Shown here piece after piece: positions 16,794-25,545 of a stretch of DNA of 64,000 nucleotides (its first letter is position 1; every line of letters starts with the position of its first letter). Position numbers and translations under genes: made by a program. The stretch is from Faucicola sp048551375 (GTDB lineage: Bacteria; Pseudomonadota; Gammaproteobacteria; Pseudomonadales; Moraxellaceae): positions 310,001-374,000 of the forward strand of contig NZ_JBLYZJ010000001.1 of NCBI RefSeq assembly GCF_048551375.1, read 5' to 3'. The notes below the pieces were generated by a model, which saw only the letters and a program-made list of their open reading frames with translations, made no database searches and was not told the origin of the DNA.

Positions 16794-18329
16794 ATGTGTG
16801 GAGTTGTCGGTATTGCTGCTCATACGCCAGTCAATCAAATGTTGTATGACGCACTGACCATGCTACAGCACCGTGGGCAAGATGCGGCAGGTATTGTCAC
16901 TTGTCAAGATGGGCGGTTGTTTTTACGCAAAGAAAATGGCATGGTGCGTGATGTGTTTATGACACGTCACATGATGCGATTGGTGGGCAATCAAGGCATC
17001 GGTCACGTCCGTTATCCGACTGCAGGCACGTCTAGCAGTGCCGAGGCCCAGCCGTTTTATGTCAACTCACCGTATGGTATTACCTTGGCTCACAATGGCA
17101 ATTTGACCAATGCCGAAACCATTGCCGAAGCCTTGTATAAAGAAGATATGCGTCATATCAATACTGATTCGGATTCGGAAGTATTGCTCAATGTGCTGGC
17201 ACATGAAATGCAAAACTTAGGTATTCAATATCCGACTCCTGATGATATTTTTAAAGCCGTGACGGCTGTCTATCAGCGTATTGAAGGGGCGTATGCAGTC
17301 GTTGCCATGATTACTGGTAACGGGATTTTGGCGTTTCGTGACCCCAACGGCATTCGTCCATTGATTTATGGTGAGCGTTTGGCGGAAGACGGTGGCACAG
17401 AATATATGGTCGCTTCAGAGTCGGTGGCATTGACGGCTTCTGGCTTTAGCATCGTGCGTGATGTCAAACCGGGGGAAGCAATTTTTATTGATGAAAATAA
17501 CCAATTATTTTGCCATCAATGTGTTGAATCCAAAGAATTTGCCCCTTGTATTTTTGAATATGTGTATTTTGCTCGCCCAGACTCAATCATCGACAATATT
17601 TCTGTTTACAAAGCCCGTATGCGAATGGGTGAAACATTGGCTCAAAAAATCATCAAAGAATGGGGCGAAGACCATGGCATTGATGTGGTCATTCCGATTC
17701 CTGATACATCTCGCACCTCAGCGATGGAGTTGGCACAGCATTTGGGCGTAAAATACCGTGAAGGTTTTATGAAAAACCGCTATATCGGACGCACCTTTAT
17801 CATGCCAGGGCAACAACAACGCAAAAAATCCGTGCGTCAAAAACTCTCAGCCGTGCCACTGGAGTTTAAAAATAAAAACGTCTTGTTGGTGGATGATTCG
17901 ATTGTACGTGGCACGACTTGTAATGAAATTATCCAAATGGCACGTGATGCAGGGGCGAAAAACGTCTTCTTTGCCAGTGCCGCCCCACCTGTCAAATTCC
18001 CCAATGTATATGGCATTGATATGCCTGCCAAAAAAGAATTGATTGCGTCAGGGCATACTACTGAAGAAGTGTGCCAAATCATTGGTGCTGACCGCCTGAT
18101 TTTCCAAGACTTAGCCGATTTGATTGAAGCCGTGCAAGATAAGCATAGCTTGGTTAAACAATTTGATTGCTCAGTATTTGATGGTAAATATGTCGCTGGT
18201 GGCATTGATGAAGCCTATCTAGACGAGCTACAACGTAAACGCAGTGATAAAGCCAAACAAAAAACATCTGGGGTGCAAGTGATAGCCGATACCTCTGTGG
18301 ATATGGTGGGCGTGCAAGCCGAAGCCTAG
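16794..18329 (+). CDS. purF: Amidophosphoribosyltransferase
   Basis: First committed enzyme of purine synthesis, making phosphoribosylamine from PRPP and glutamine; 511 residues. Cys2 (MCGVVGIA) is the glutaminase nucleophile after Met removal. The Ntn-hydrolase domain includes HRGQDAAGI, GHVRYPTAGTSS and LAHNGNLTN. The C-terminal phosphoribosyltransferase domain has the PRPP loop VLLVDDSIVRGTT. GAAGGGG lies seven bases before the ATG. The context after cvpA is the standard arrangement. No PurR-like operator was identified. Confidence 0.95.
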   Translation: MCGVVGIAAHTPVNQMLYDALTMLQHRGQDAAGIVTCQDGRLFLRKENGMVRDVFMTRHMMRLVGNQGIGHVRYPTAGTSSSAEAQPFYVNSPYGITLAHNGNLTNAETIAEALYKEDMRHINTDSDSEVLLNVLAHEMQNLGIQYPTPDDIFKAVTAVYQRIEGAYAVVAMITGNGILAFRDPNGIRPLIYGERLAEDGGTEYMVASESVALTASGFSIVRDVKPGEAIFIDENNQLFCHQCVESKEFAPCIFEYVYFARPDSIIDNISVYKARMRMGETLAQKIIKEWGEDHGIDVVIPIPDTSRTSAMELAQHLGVKYREGFMKNRYIGRTFIMPGQQQRKKSVRQKLSAVPLEFKNKNVLLVDDSIVRGTTCNEIIQMARDAGAKNVFFASAAPPVKFPNVYGIDMPAKKELIASGHTTEEVCQIIGADRLIFQDLADLIEAVQDKHSLVKQFDCSVFDGKYVAGGIDEAYLDELQRKRSDKAKQKTSGVQVIADTSVDMVGVQAEA

Positions 18330-18335
18330 TGACAC

Positions 18336-18367
18336 AAAAAGCAACTTTTCGTAAGTTGCTTTTTTTA
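18336..18367 (+). terminator. Terminator of purF
   Basis: Stem AAAAAGCAACTT (18336-18347) paired with AAGTTGCTTTTT (18353-18364), loop TTCGT, followed by further T residues. It lies seven bases after the purF stop codon. Confidence 0.85.
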
Positions 18368-18421
18368 TGAACTTTTTGATAATGTAAAAATTTACTAGTT
18401 TCTTAATGAAAAGGTCATAAC

Positions 18422-19597
18422 ATGAATAATTTCCAATATTATAATCCTGTGCGTATTGTATTTGGCGAAGGGCAAATTCAAGAACTTGCCAACCTTGTCC
18501 CCAAAAATGCCAAGGTTTTGATTACTTATGGGGGCAGTTCTGCCAAAAAAACAGGTACACTCGATGAAGTCAAAAACGCCCTGCAAGACGAGAATCGCAC
18601 CTTGTTTGAGTTTGGTGGTATCGAACCCAACCCAGAATTTGATACCCTTATGCGAGCGGTGGACATGGTGCACGCCCATAACATTGATTTTTTATTGGCG
18701 GTGGGCGGTGGCTCGGTGCTAGACGGCACGAAGTTTGTCGCTTTGACAGCCACCCTCAAAGACGATACCGACCACGAGCAAGCATGGCAAGCCCTGCTCA
18801 ATCGTACCAAAGATATCCACACTGCCTTGCCAATGGGAACGGTGTTGACCATTCCTGCCACAGGCTCAGAAATGAACAGTGGCGGTGTGATTAACAACAC
18901 TCAGCGACAAGCCAAGCTACCATTTGGCAACCCCAATGCCTATCCTGTGTTTTCGATTCTTGACCCAGCCAAAACTTTGACCTTGCCAATTCGCCAAGTG
19001 GTGAATGGCGTGGCGGATGCGTTTGTTCATGTAATGGAACAATATTTGACCTATCCTGTGAATGCCAAAGTGCAAGATGCCTTTAGCGAAAGTCTGCTAA
19101 AAATCCTCATTGAAGAGGGTGAAGCAGTGTTAAAAAACCCCAACGACATGGACACTCGCAAAAATATTATGTGGACAGCGACCATGGCACTTAATGGCTT
19201 GATTGGCACAGGTGTACCGCAAGATTGGACGACCCACATGGTCGGGCATGAGCTGACCTCGCTATATGGTATCGACCATGCACGCACTTTGACGATTTTG
19301 TTACCTGCGGTGATGACGGTGCTAAAAGACAGCAAGCATGCCAAGTTGGTGCAATATGGTCAAAAAGTATGGGGTCTGACAGGTACAGATGATGAGATTA
19401 TTGAGCAAGCAATTGCCAAAACCGTTGAGTTCTTCAAGTCAATGGATTTACCAGTGAGTTTGACGGATGTGGAGCTAGGTCAAGAGGCAGTGCAAGCGGT
19501 AGTGATTCAACTTAAAGAACATGGCATGACCCAGTTGGGTGAATACCGCCGTAATGATTTGGCGGTGTCAGAGCATATTTTAATGCAGGCTCTTTGA
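18422..19597 (+). CDS. yqhD: NADPH-dependent aldehyde reductase (YqhD-type iron-containing ADH)
   Basis: Group III metal-dependent alcohol dehydrogenase of 391 residues, close in pattern to E. coli YqhD, which reduces reactive short-chain aldehydes with NADPH and a divalent metal. The N-terminus MNNFQYYNPVRIVFGEGQI, the nucleotide site AVGGGSVLDGTKF and the metal ligands in NGVADAFVHVMEQ, MVGHELTSLYG and DHARTL are all present. AAAGG lies about nine bases before the ATG. It stands alone after the purF terminator; no AraC-type YqhC regulator is adjacent. The substrate range is inferred from the family. Confidence 0.88.
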   Translation: MNNFQYYNPVRIVFGEGQIQELANLVPKNAKVLITYGGSSAKKTGTLDEVKNALQDENRTLFEFGGIEPNPEFDTLMRAVDMVHAHNIDFLLAVGGGSVLDGTKFVALTATLKDDTDHEQAWQALLNRTKDIHTALPMGTVLTIPATGSEMNSGGVINNTQRQAKLPFGNPNAYPVFSILDPAKTLTLPIRQVVNGVADAFVHVMEQYLTYPVNAKVQDAFSESLLKILIEEGEAVLKNPNDMDTRKNIMWTATMALNGLIGTGVPQDWTTHMVGHELTSLYGIDHARTLTILLPAVMTVLKDSKHAKLVQYGQKVWGLTGTDDEIIEQAIAKTVEFFKSMDLPVSLTDVELGQEAVQAVVIQLKEHGMTQLGEYRRNDLAVSEHILMQAL

Positions 19598-19616
19598 TTT
19601 TGTCTGATAGCACAAA

Positions 19617-19654
19617 GCTCTCTCTTTCTAAAAGAGGGGGTTGGAAGGGATTCA
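19617..19654. repeat. GC-hairpin repeat family, copy 1
   Basis: Contains a CTCTCTCTTT / AAAGAGGGGG hairpin followed by TTGGAAGGGATT. Read on the minus strand it matches the copies at 46552-46597 and 49433-49474. It lies between the convergent yqhD and azlD genes and could terminate transcription from both. Confidence 0.7.
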
Positions 19655-19993
19655 TTAGCTTAACAAATACAAAAAACCATTTACACAAGCAATGCCAATT
19701 ACCATACTGACAAATAACTGTCGCCAAATATGATAACTTACCAACACCACGCCCAATGCCAAAATTTGTGATAGCAATAATGGCGATATCGCAAGGTGTT
19801 GCTCTTTATCCAGCCATTGTAATGACGTTAAAATTAACAAACTCATCACCGTAAGCGGTAGCCCTTTATTCACTGCCAATAGCAAAGGTGAATTTAACCA
19901 GCGTTTTGGCAACATCACGGGCATAAACCGAGTTGCCATCGTTACCCCTGCCATTACCAATACACCTATGACTAAATAACTATTGGTTATCAT
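19655..19993 (-). CDS. azlD: AzlD family branched-chain amino acid exporter small subunit
   Basis: Small integral membrane protein of 112 residues with four hydrophobic segments, including a basic RFMPVMLPKRW loop typical of AzlD. AzlC and AzlD together export branched-chain amino acids (YgaZH-type complexes). It follows azlC with a six-base gap in the same direction, so the pair is an operon. Substrate specificity is inferred from the family only. Confidence 0.85.
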   Translation of the reverse strand: MITNSYLVIGVLVMAGVTMATRFMPVMLPKRWLNSPLLLAVNKGLPLTVMSLLILTSLQWLDKEQHLAISPLLLSQILALGVVLVSYHIWRQLFVSMVIGIACVNGFLYLLS

Positions 19994-19999
19994 AAAGCA

Positions 20000-20701
20000 T
20001 TAGCCCTTATTTATAGATTTAAGTGAAGATGATTGCAACCAAAAATGCCCAATAATCAATAAAATACTCAACGCAATCGCAGATAATAATACCCATTGCC
20101 CAAAAAATGCCATCGCCACAGCAAAGGTAATCACCGCAATGATGATGGGATACCATTGTGTCAAACTACGAAACTGCTCATACGCCAATATCGCAAACAA
20201 ACACACAAGGGCAAAATCAAGGTGTGGTACAAGCTGATTTAACCCTGCCCCAATTACGACCCCAAATAATGTGCCAATCACCCAATAACTTTGGTTAAAC
20301 AGGCTAATCGGTAAAAATAAGGTTTGGCGTTGTTCATGCTCAAGGGTGGTCAATACCGAAAACGTTTCATCCGTCAAGGCAAATAGACAATAACAGCGTA
20401 CCCACACAGGTAACGCTCGAAGTTCATGCAATAAGGGCAAGCCATAAAACATATGGCGTAAATTAATCGCAAGGGTATTACTCGCTAAGGTCATCAAGCC
20501 TGTACCACTGGCTAATAGCGGAATTGAAGCGTACTGTGCCGCCCCTGCATACAGCAACATACTACTGAAAATCGCCCCCCATACAGGTAGTCCACCTGCG
20601 ACCCATAGCACGCCGAAGGCAAGCCCTGCTGGGATATAGCCCATCGCCACAGGTAGCGATAATTTAAAGGCTTGTTGCCAAATTGTTGGGTGGGTTGTCA
20701 T
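20000..20701 (-). CDS. azlC: AzlC family branched-chain amino acid exporter large subunit
   Basis: Integral membrane protein of 233 residues with the family features GYIPAGLAFGVL, LLYAGAAQYASIPLLA, INLRHMFYGL and ALTDETFSV. It forms an amino acid exporter with AzlD encoded directly downstream. A GGGAAC precedes the ATG by a few bases. No Lrp-type regulator gene is next to it, in contrast to some azl operons. Confidence 0.87.
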   Translation of the reverse strand: MTTHPTIWQQAFKLSLPVAMGYIPAGLAFGVLWVAGGLPVWGAIFSSMLLYAGAAQYASIPLLASGTGLMTLASNTLAINLRHMFYGLPLLHELRALPVWVRCYCLFALTDETFSVLTTLEHEQRQTLFLPISLFNQSYWVIGTLFGVVIGAGLNQLVPHLDFALVCLFAILAYEQFRSLTQWYPIIIAVITFAVAMAFFGQWVLLSAIALSILLIIGHFWLQSSSLKSINKG

Positions 20702-20777
20702 AGCGTTCCCTTTTAGCTTTTAACACAGCCATAAAAATACCCCATCAAGCGACAGGGTAAATTTAACTGACTGAATA

Positions 20778-22085
20778 TTACTTTTTAACCAAAGTCGTAT
20801 TCGGTAGATTTGTCACCGCTTCCTCTAAGTCATCTTCATACACTGGAGCATTGCGGTCGTGGAATTGCACTTCTTCTTCGACAAACTCAGGTTTGACCTC
20901 GACAATAAAGTCTTTACGACTCATACCCATCCATAGTGGAATCGCACTGGCAATATACACCGATGAGAATGTTCCCAAAATCAGACCGATAAACAACGCC
21001 ACCGCAAACCAATATAGGCTTGGGCCACCCAAGAAAATCATCGCCAATACCACCAATAATACGGTAGAAATGGTCATAATGGTACGGCGTAAGGTTTCGG
21101 TCAAAGATAAATTCACAATCTCACGAGGACTAATGCCACGTACACGGCGGAAGTTTTCACGAATACGGTCAAATACCACGATGGTATCATTAATCGAATA
21201 ACCAATCAAAGATAATACTGCCGCCAACACCGTCAAATCAAACGGCCAGCCAAATAGGGCAAATAACCCCACGGTAATGATACTGTCATGGAATAATGCC
21301 AATACCGCACCAAGGGCAAGTTTTGATTGGAAGCGTATCGTGACATATATAAACATACAAAACAACGCCAGTGCAGTCGCTCCAAATGAGCTGAGATAAA
21401 TCTCATTACCGACTTGGCTACCCACCACATCAATATTTTTGATGGTGGCGTTATTGTTAGGTAGGTCTAAGGCTTTATCTAGCGTATCACTTAACCCTTC
21501 GATTTTTTCTTGGGGTGGTAGGCGTACCAAGATTTCTTTATTGCTACCAAGGTATTGCACCACGCTGTCATCAATCTTATGTGAGGTCAAGGTGTTTTGT
21601 ACTTGAACTTGTTGTACAGGTTGGTCATATACTACGGTAGCAGATACCCCACCTGTAAAGTCTAGACCAAGGTTTAGCCCTTTGGCGACAATCGCTATTA
21701 AGGCAACGAGGGTCAAAATTGCCGAGAAAATCGCAAATGGCTTGGCAAATTTCATAAAGTCGATGATACGTCTGCCAGCCAACTGTTTTTCACCGCCAAA
21801 GCTATCGCTATTTAAATTTTCACCGCCAAGGTTATCTATATGACTGGTGGCTAAGGCAGGCACTGAGGTCGTGTTAGCATTGCTAATATTGTCAGCCGTG
21901 GTAACACGGGGTGTTTTTTGTAAATTTTGATTGACCCCTCGACCATTACGGCGTGGGGTACGGCGATTTTTTTTGACACTTTGATGGTCAGAGGTTTGAG
22001 CAACACCCAGCTCACTTAATTTTTGCTGAGGGTCGATTGGCTCTAAGCTGTCCTCTGCATTGTCGATATCATGTTTATCACGCAT
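20778..22085 (-). CDS. secF: SecF, protein-export membrane subunit
   Basis: Subunit of SecDF, which uses proton motive force to help pull proteins through SecYEG; 435 residues compared with about 320 in E. coli. Family motifs are GLNLGLDFTGGVSATV, the DSIITVGLFALFG helix, SINDTIVVFDRIREN and SLTETLRRTIMTI. The first helix begins only near residue 113. Before it lies a hydrophilic, low-complexity Asn/Gln/Arg-rich tail that is longer than usual, and there is also an acidic C-terminal tail. The ATG at 22085 has AAGGAG six bases upstream, overlapping the secD stop; an upstream in-frame TTG at 22103 has none. Confidence 0.93.
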   Translation of the reverse strand: MRDKHDIDNAEDSLEPIDPQQKLSELGVAQTSDHQSVKKNRRTPRRNGRGVNQNLQKTPRVTTADNISNANTTSVPALATSHIDNLGGENLNSDSFGGEKQLAGRRIIDFMKFAKPFAIFSAILTLVALIAIVAKGLNLGLDFTGGVSATVVYDQPVQQVQVQNTLTSHKIDDSVVQYLGSNKEILVRLPPQEKIEGLSDTLDKALDLPNNNATIKNIDVVGSQVGNEIYLSSFGATALALFCMFIYVTIRFQSKLALGAVLALFHDSIITVGLFALFGWPFDLTVLAAVLSLIGYSINDTIVVFDRIRENFRRVRGISPREIVNLSLTETLRRTIMTISTVLLVVLAMIFLGGPSLYWFAVALFIGLILGTFSSVYIASAIPLWMGMSRKDFIVEVKPEFVEEEVQFHDRNAPVYEDDLEEAVTNLPNTTLVKK

Positions 22086-22095
22086 TGTCAGCTCC

Positions 22096-23991
22096 TTAAC
22101 CAATACTCAAACGTTTGACAGATTTACGATAGCCATAAGCCAGTTGTACCAAGGCACGAGTCACAGTGACCGAGGTGAAAATCGAACTGGCAATACCAAT
22201 GGCAAGCGTGACCGCAAAGCCTTTAATTGGGCCTGTACCGATGGCGAATAGAATAAAGGCGACCAATAATGTGGTAATTTGAGCATCAAAAATACTGGTA
22301 AAGGCTCGGTTAAAACCTGCCACAATCGCTGATTTGGGTCTTGCACCATTGGCAAGTTCTTCACGAATCCGCTCAAAAATCAACACGTTAGCATCAACTG
22401 CCATACCAATGGTCAATACAATCCCTGCAATACCAGGAAGGGTCAAAGCAGAGCCAATCAATGACATCACTGCTAAAATCATCATCAAGTTAAATGCTAA
22501 CGCAACATTGGCAATCAAACCAAATAAGCGATAGAACACCAACATAAATAAGAAAACCAATAAATAACCAACTTGCGTAGAGAAAATACCTTTTTTGATA
22601 TTGTCTTGTCCAAGTGACGGCCCGATGGTACGTTCTTCGACAAAATACATTGGAGCAGCCAATGCACCAGAGCGTAGCAATAGAGCCAACTCAGAGGCTT
22701 CGGCATTGCTGTCTAACCCTGTGATTTGGAAATTATTGCCAAACACACCTTGAATGGTGGCTTGGTTAATAATACGGCTTTCAGCATAGGGGGTACGTAC
22801 TTCTTTGGGTTGCCCTGTAGTTGGGTCTTTTTCAAAGGTCACACGTTGTTTATTTTCGATAAATAGCACTGCCATTTGTTTGCCAACTGATTGAGCAGTG
22901 GTATTTTGCATGAGTTTACCGCCTGCACTGTCAAGGGTAATACTCACTTGTGGCATGCCGTTTTGGTCAAGCCCTGATTGGGCGTTCTGTACGTTTTGAC
23001 CTGTGACGACTGGGGTACGCATGACCAAGGTTTGTTGTGGATTATTTAAGTCTTTAAATGGATAGGCTTCTGTACCAGCAGGTAGCACACCTGTTGGATT
23101 GGTTTGATATGCACCATTTTGTTCAGATACCATGCGAAACTCAAGATTTGCAGTACGACCGATGACCCGTTTGGCTTCTGCGGTATCTTGCACACCGGGT
23201 AGCTCGACCACGATACGGTTAGCCCCTTGGCTTTGTACCACGGCTTCTGCCACGCCTAATTCGTTGATACGGTTACGCAAAGTGGTCAAGTTTTGGGTCA
23301 CAGCATCTTGGGAAATCTGACTAATGGCTTGTTGGGTCATGTTCATATTCAGTGAAGCCCCTTGTTGGGTCAACACAGGTTGAAACTCATACACCGTACC
23401 ATAGCGATTGCGAAGGGCGTTTAATGCTTGATCACGAGAGGCATTGTCTGCAAAACCCAACTGTAAGCCATTGTCTTGTTTTTGTAGCCCAGTGACTGCA
23501 ATTTTTTGGTTACGCAATTCATTACGGACTTCGGTGGTCAATGACTCAAGGCGTTGCCCCACAGTTTTACTCATGTCCACCTCAAGCACAAAACGCACAC
23601 CGCCTCGCAAGTCCAGCCCTAGTTTGACAGGATTGGCACTGATATTACGAAGCCATTGTGGGGTGGTTTGGGCAAGGTTTAACGCCACCACATAATTATC
23701 ACCCAATTGCTCACGCAAAATTTGTTGGGCTTTAATTTGGGTTTCGCTACTTTCATCGCCAATCCGAAGCAACACGGATTTATCCGTGACGCTGTTGTTT
23801 TTGGTGGCGATGCCTTGAGCTTGTAGGATATTTTGGGCTTGTACCAACACATCATTGGTCAAAGTCGTACCTGCCGAAGCCCCTGTAATTTGCACTGCAG
23901 GCTTGTCAGGATAAAGATTGGGTAACGCATAAATTGTGCTAAACAATAACACAATCGCAATTAAAACATATTTCCAAGCAGGATATTGCAT
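22096..23991 (-). CDS. secD: SecD, protein-export membrane subunit
   Basis: Large subunit of the SecDF translocation accessory complex, 631 residues. It has an N-terminal membrane helix and a large periplasmic P1 domain (including KLGLDLRGGVRFVLEVDM, INELGVAEAVVQSQG and RIVVELPGVQDTAEAKRVI). Five more helices follow with GIAGIVLTIGMAVDANVLIFERI, which contains the conserved aspartate of the proton path. It sits 158 bases after yajC, and a 94-bp repeat fills most of that gap. SecF begins at the secD stop. Confidence 0.95.
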   Translation of the reverse strand: MQYPAWKYVLIAIVLLFSTIYALPNLYPDKPAVQITGASAGTTLTNDVLVQAQNILQAQGIATKNNSVTDKSVLLRIGDESSETQIKAQQILREQLGDNYVVALNLAQTTPQWLRNISANPVKLGLDLRGGVRFVLEVDMSKTVGQRLESLTTEVRNELRNQKIAVTGLQKQDNGLQLGFADNASRDQALNALRNRYGTVYEFQPVLTQQGASLNMNMTQQAISQISQDAVTQNLTTLRNRINELGVAEAVVQSQGANRIVVELPGVQDTAEAKRVIGRTANLEFRMVSEQNGAYQTNPTGVLPAGTEAYPFKDLNNPQQTLVMRTPVVTGQNVQNAQSGLDQNGMPQVSITLDSAGGKLMQNTTAQSVGKQMAVLFIENKQRVTFEKDPTTGQPKEVRTPYAESRIINQATIQGVFGNNFQITGLDSNAEASELALLLRSGALAAPMYFVEERTIGPSLGQDNIKKGIFSTQVGYLLVFLFMLVFYRLFGLIANVALAFNLMMILAVMSLIGSALTLPGIAGIVLTIGMAVDANVLIFERIREELANGARPKSAIVAGFNRAFTSIFDAQITTLLVAFILFAIGTGPIKGFAVTLAIGIASSIFTSVTVTRALVQLAYGYRKSVKRLSIG

Positions 23992-24053
23992 AATATTGAC
24001 TTCTTTTATCGCAATGGTTGGTGAGTTTTAGATTTGGGCATTATTTTAAATGT

Positions 24054-24147
24054 TACAGTGAATGACATTAGGCATAATACTTTTATATTTTGGACGTATA
24101 CAATACGCCCCTCCAAAAATGTTTTATTTCTAATTTATACGATGATA
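24054..24147. repeat. 94-bp MITE, copy inside the yajC-secD operon
   Basis: Left end TACAGTGAATGACATTAGGC, palindromic core GGACGTATACAATACGCCCC at 24092-24111, and right end containing TTTTATTTCTAATTTA and ending in ATGATA. Offsets from core to both ends are identical to the copies at 39513-39606 and 51033-51126. It ends two bases from the yajC stop. Confidence 0.85.
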
Positions 24148-24149
24148 GG

Positions 24150-24491
24150 TTATTTTAAACTATCAATTGTCCCAGCAGGTAATACCGAAATAATTGAGGC
24201 ACGTTGTACCATGACTTCTTGTGAGGCGTTGAGGTTGACCACGGCATAATCGCCTTGGATTTTTTTGACTTTACCCATCAGTCCCCCTGCAAATACCACT
24301 TCATTGCCTTCTTTAATTGAGTCAATCATATTGCGGTGTTCTTTGGCACGGCGACTTTGAGGACGAATTACCATAAAATAAAAAATCGCAAAAAATGCAA
24401 CAGGCAATAATAATTGCATAAATACTGAGCTTGGTGAAGCGGCAGCAGGGGCTTCGGCAGCATAAGCGGTTTGGATAAATAATGGCAACAT
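24150..24491 (-). CDS. yajC: YajC, Sec translocon accessory protein
   Basis: Small membrane protein, 113 residues, that associates with SecDF. It has one main membrane helix (FMQLLLPVAFFAIFYFMVIR) followed by the signature RPQSRRAKEHRNMI and a small SH3-like domain (IKEGNEVVFAGGLMGKVKKI). The ATG at 24491 follows AAAGGG at nine bases; a TTG at 24500 directly abuts that site and is rejected. The hydrophobic N-terminus MLPLFIQTAYAAEA may be a cleavable signal or a first anchor. It is the first gene of yajC-secD-secF; tgt and queA are not adjacent. Confidence 0.92.
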   Translation of the reverse strand: MLPLFIQTAYAAEAPAAASPSSVFMQLLLPVAFFAIFYFMVIRPQSRRAKEHRNMIDSIKEGNEVVFAGGLMGKVKKIQGDYAVVNLNASQEVMVQRASIISVLPAGTIDSLK

Positions 24492-24860
24492 AACAATCAA
24501 CCCTTTTAAAAAAAATATAATTAATCAGAATAAACACCTAAAATCCCCTCAAAATGGGGGATTTGTCCGATAAAATCAAGTTTTATCCTCAAACAAATTC
24601 ATTATCGTTCAAAAATCAACTTATTATGATAACCGATTTGGGCGTATTAATAAATCGTTAAACGCTTAGTGGTAGGGATTTTATTGCAATTGGTGGTTAG
24701 CGGATATGATTTTCAATGAATTTTTGTCATATTCACCAATGACGCACAGGGGTGTTACATTTTTGCAACGCAAATTTTGAGAAATATGGTATGCTAAACT
24801 TGTAACAAAGTATTTCAATCATTAGTTAAAGCCCCTTTGAGGTTGTGCATAGGACATGTT
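24492..24860. promoter_or_regulatory. Divergent intergenic region, yajC / secreted protein
   Basis: No gene seen in these 369 bases. A hairpin AAATCCCC / GGGGATTT (24541-24564) would lie in the yajC leader about 50 bases before its start codon. On the plus strand an extended -10, TGGTATGCT (24787-24795), probably serves the gene at 24861. Promoters for yajC were not resolved. Confidence 0.45.
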
Positions 24861-25334
24861 ATGAAACGCTTTATTCCCAAAATTTTTATTAGTATATTCC
24901 TTGCCAATATTGGGCTAGCTCTGCCCATGATGGCTCAAGCTGACGTCAATATGGCAGATATTCAAGATTTTGCGACTCGTATGAGTGTGGCAGCGAATAG
25001 CAAAAGCATCCAACAGGTCAGTAAGTTGGTGGCAGATGACGCACTGGTATCGGTATCTAGAAAAGGTAAAACAAGTACACTTAATAAGACAAGCTACCTT
25101 AATTTACTACAAAACAACTGGTCAAAAGCCAGTAATTACAATTATCAAGTCGAAATTAATAATGTGGTGGTGGCAGGCAATCAAGCCAAAGCCGATGTGG
25201 TGACTATTGAGATGCTGACCGAACAAGGGCAAGCCATAAGCTTGGTGACGACTTCTCGGGCAACTTTTAAGCAAGAATCCACAGGGGTTGTGTTGACACG
25301 TGCCATCAGTCAATTAGCAATTGAGCAACATTAA
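24861..25334 (+). CDS. Secreted NTF2-like protein of unknown function
   Basis: A 157-residue protein. A clear Sec signal peptide ends LPMMAQA before DVNMADIQDF. The mature part has the pattern of an NTF2/SnoaL-like cone fold: an N-terminal helix (FATRMSVAANSKSIQQVSKL), VADDALVSV, and alternating beta strands ending in TRATFKQESTGVVLTRAI. It is likely periplasmic and may bind a small ligand. I recognise no catalytic residues. AGGA precedes the ATG by seven bases. An inverted repeat TTATTTTAG-TTTG-CTAAAATAA at 25397-25418 follows the gene and may end its transcript. Confidence 0.6.
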   Translation: MKRFIPKIFISIFLANIGLALPMMAQADVNMADIQDFATRMSVAANSKSIQQVSKLVADDALVSVSRKGKTSTLNKTSYLNLLQNNWSKASNYNYQVEINNVVVAGNQAKADVVTIEMLTEQGQAISLVTTSRATFKQESTGVVLTRAISQLAIEQH

Positions 25335-25545
25335 TTTACCACTGAGAATATTTACGTTTATATCTTGACTATTTTGAGGTAAACTGGAAGGGTTAATTAT
25401 TTTAGTTTGCTAAAATAACTGAAGTTAACTATCAATTATTCAACAAAACCGCTATAGGTTGACTTTGAGTCCAGTCTATATTAGCAGGTTTTTGACATAA
25501 TTTTATTAATCTAACAAATATTTGCTAAAAATAATAGGAAGGCTT

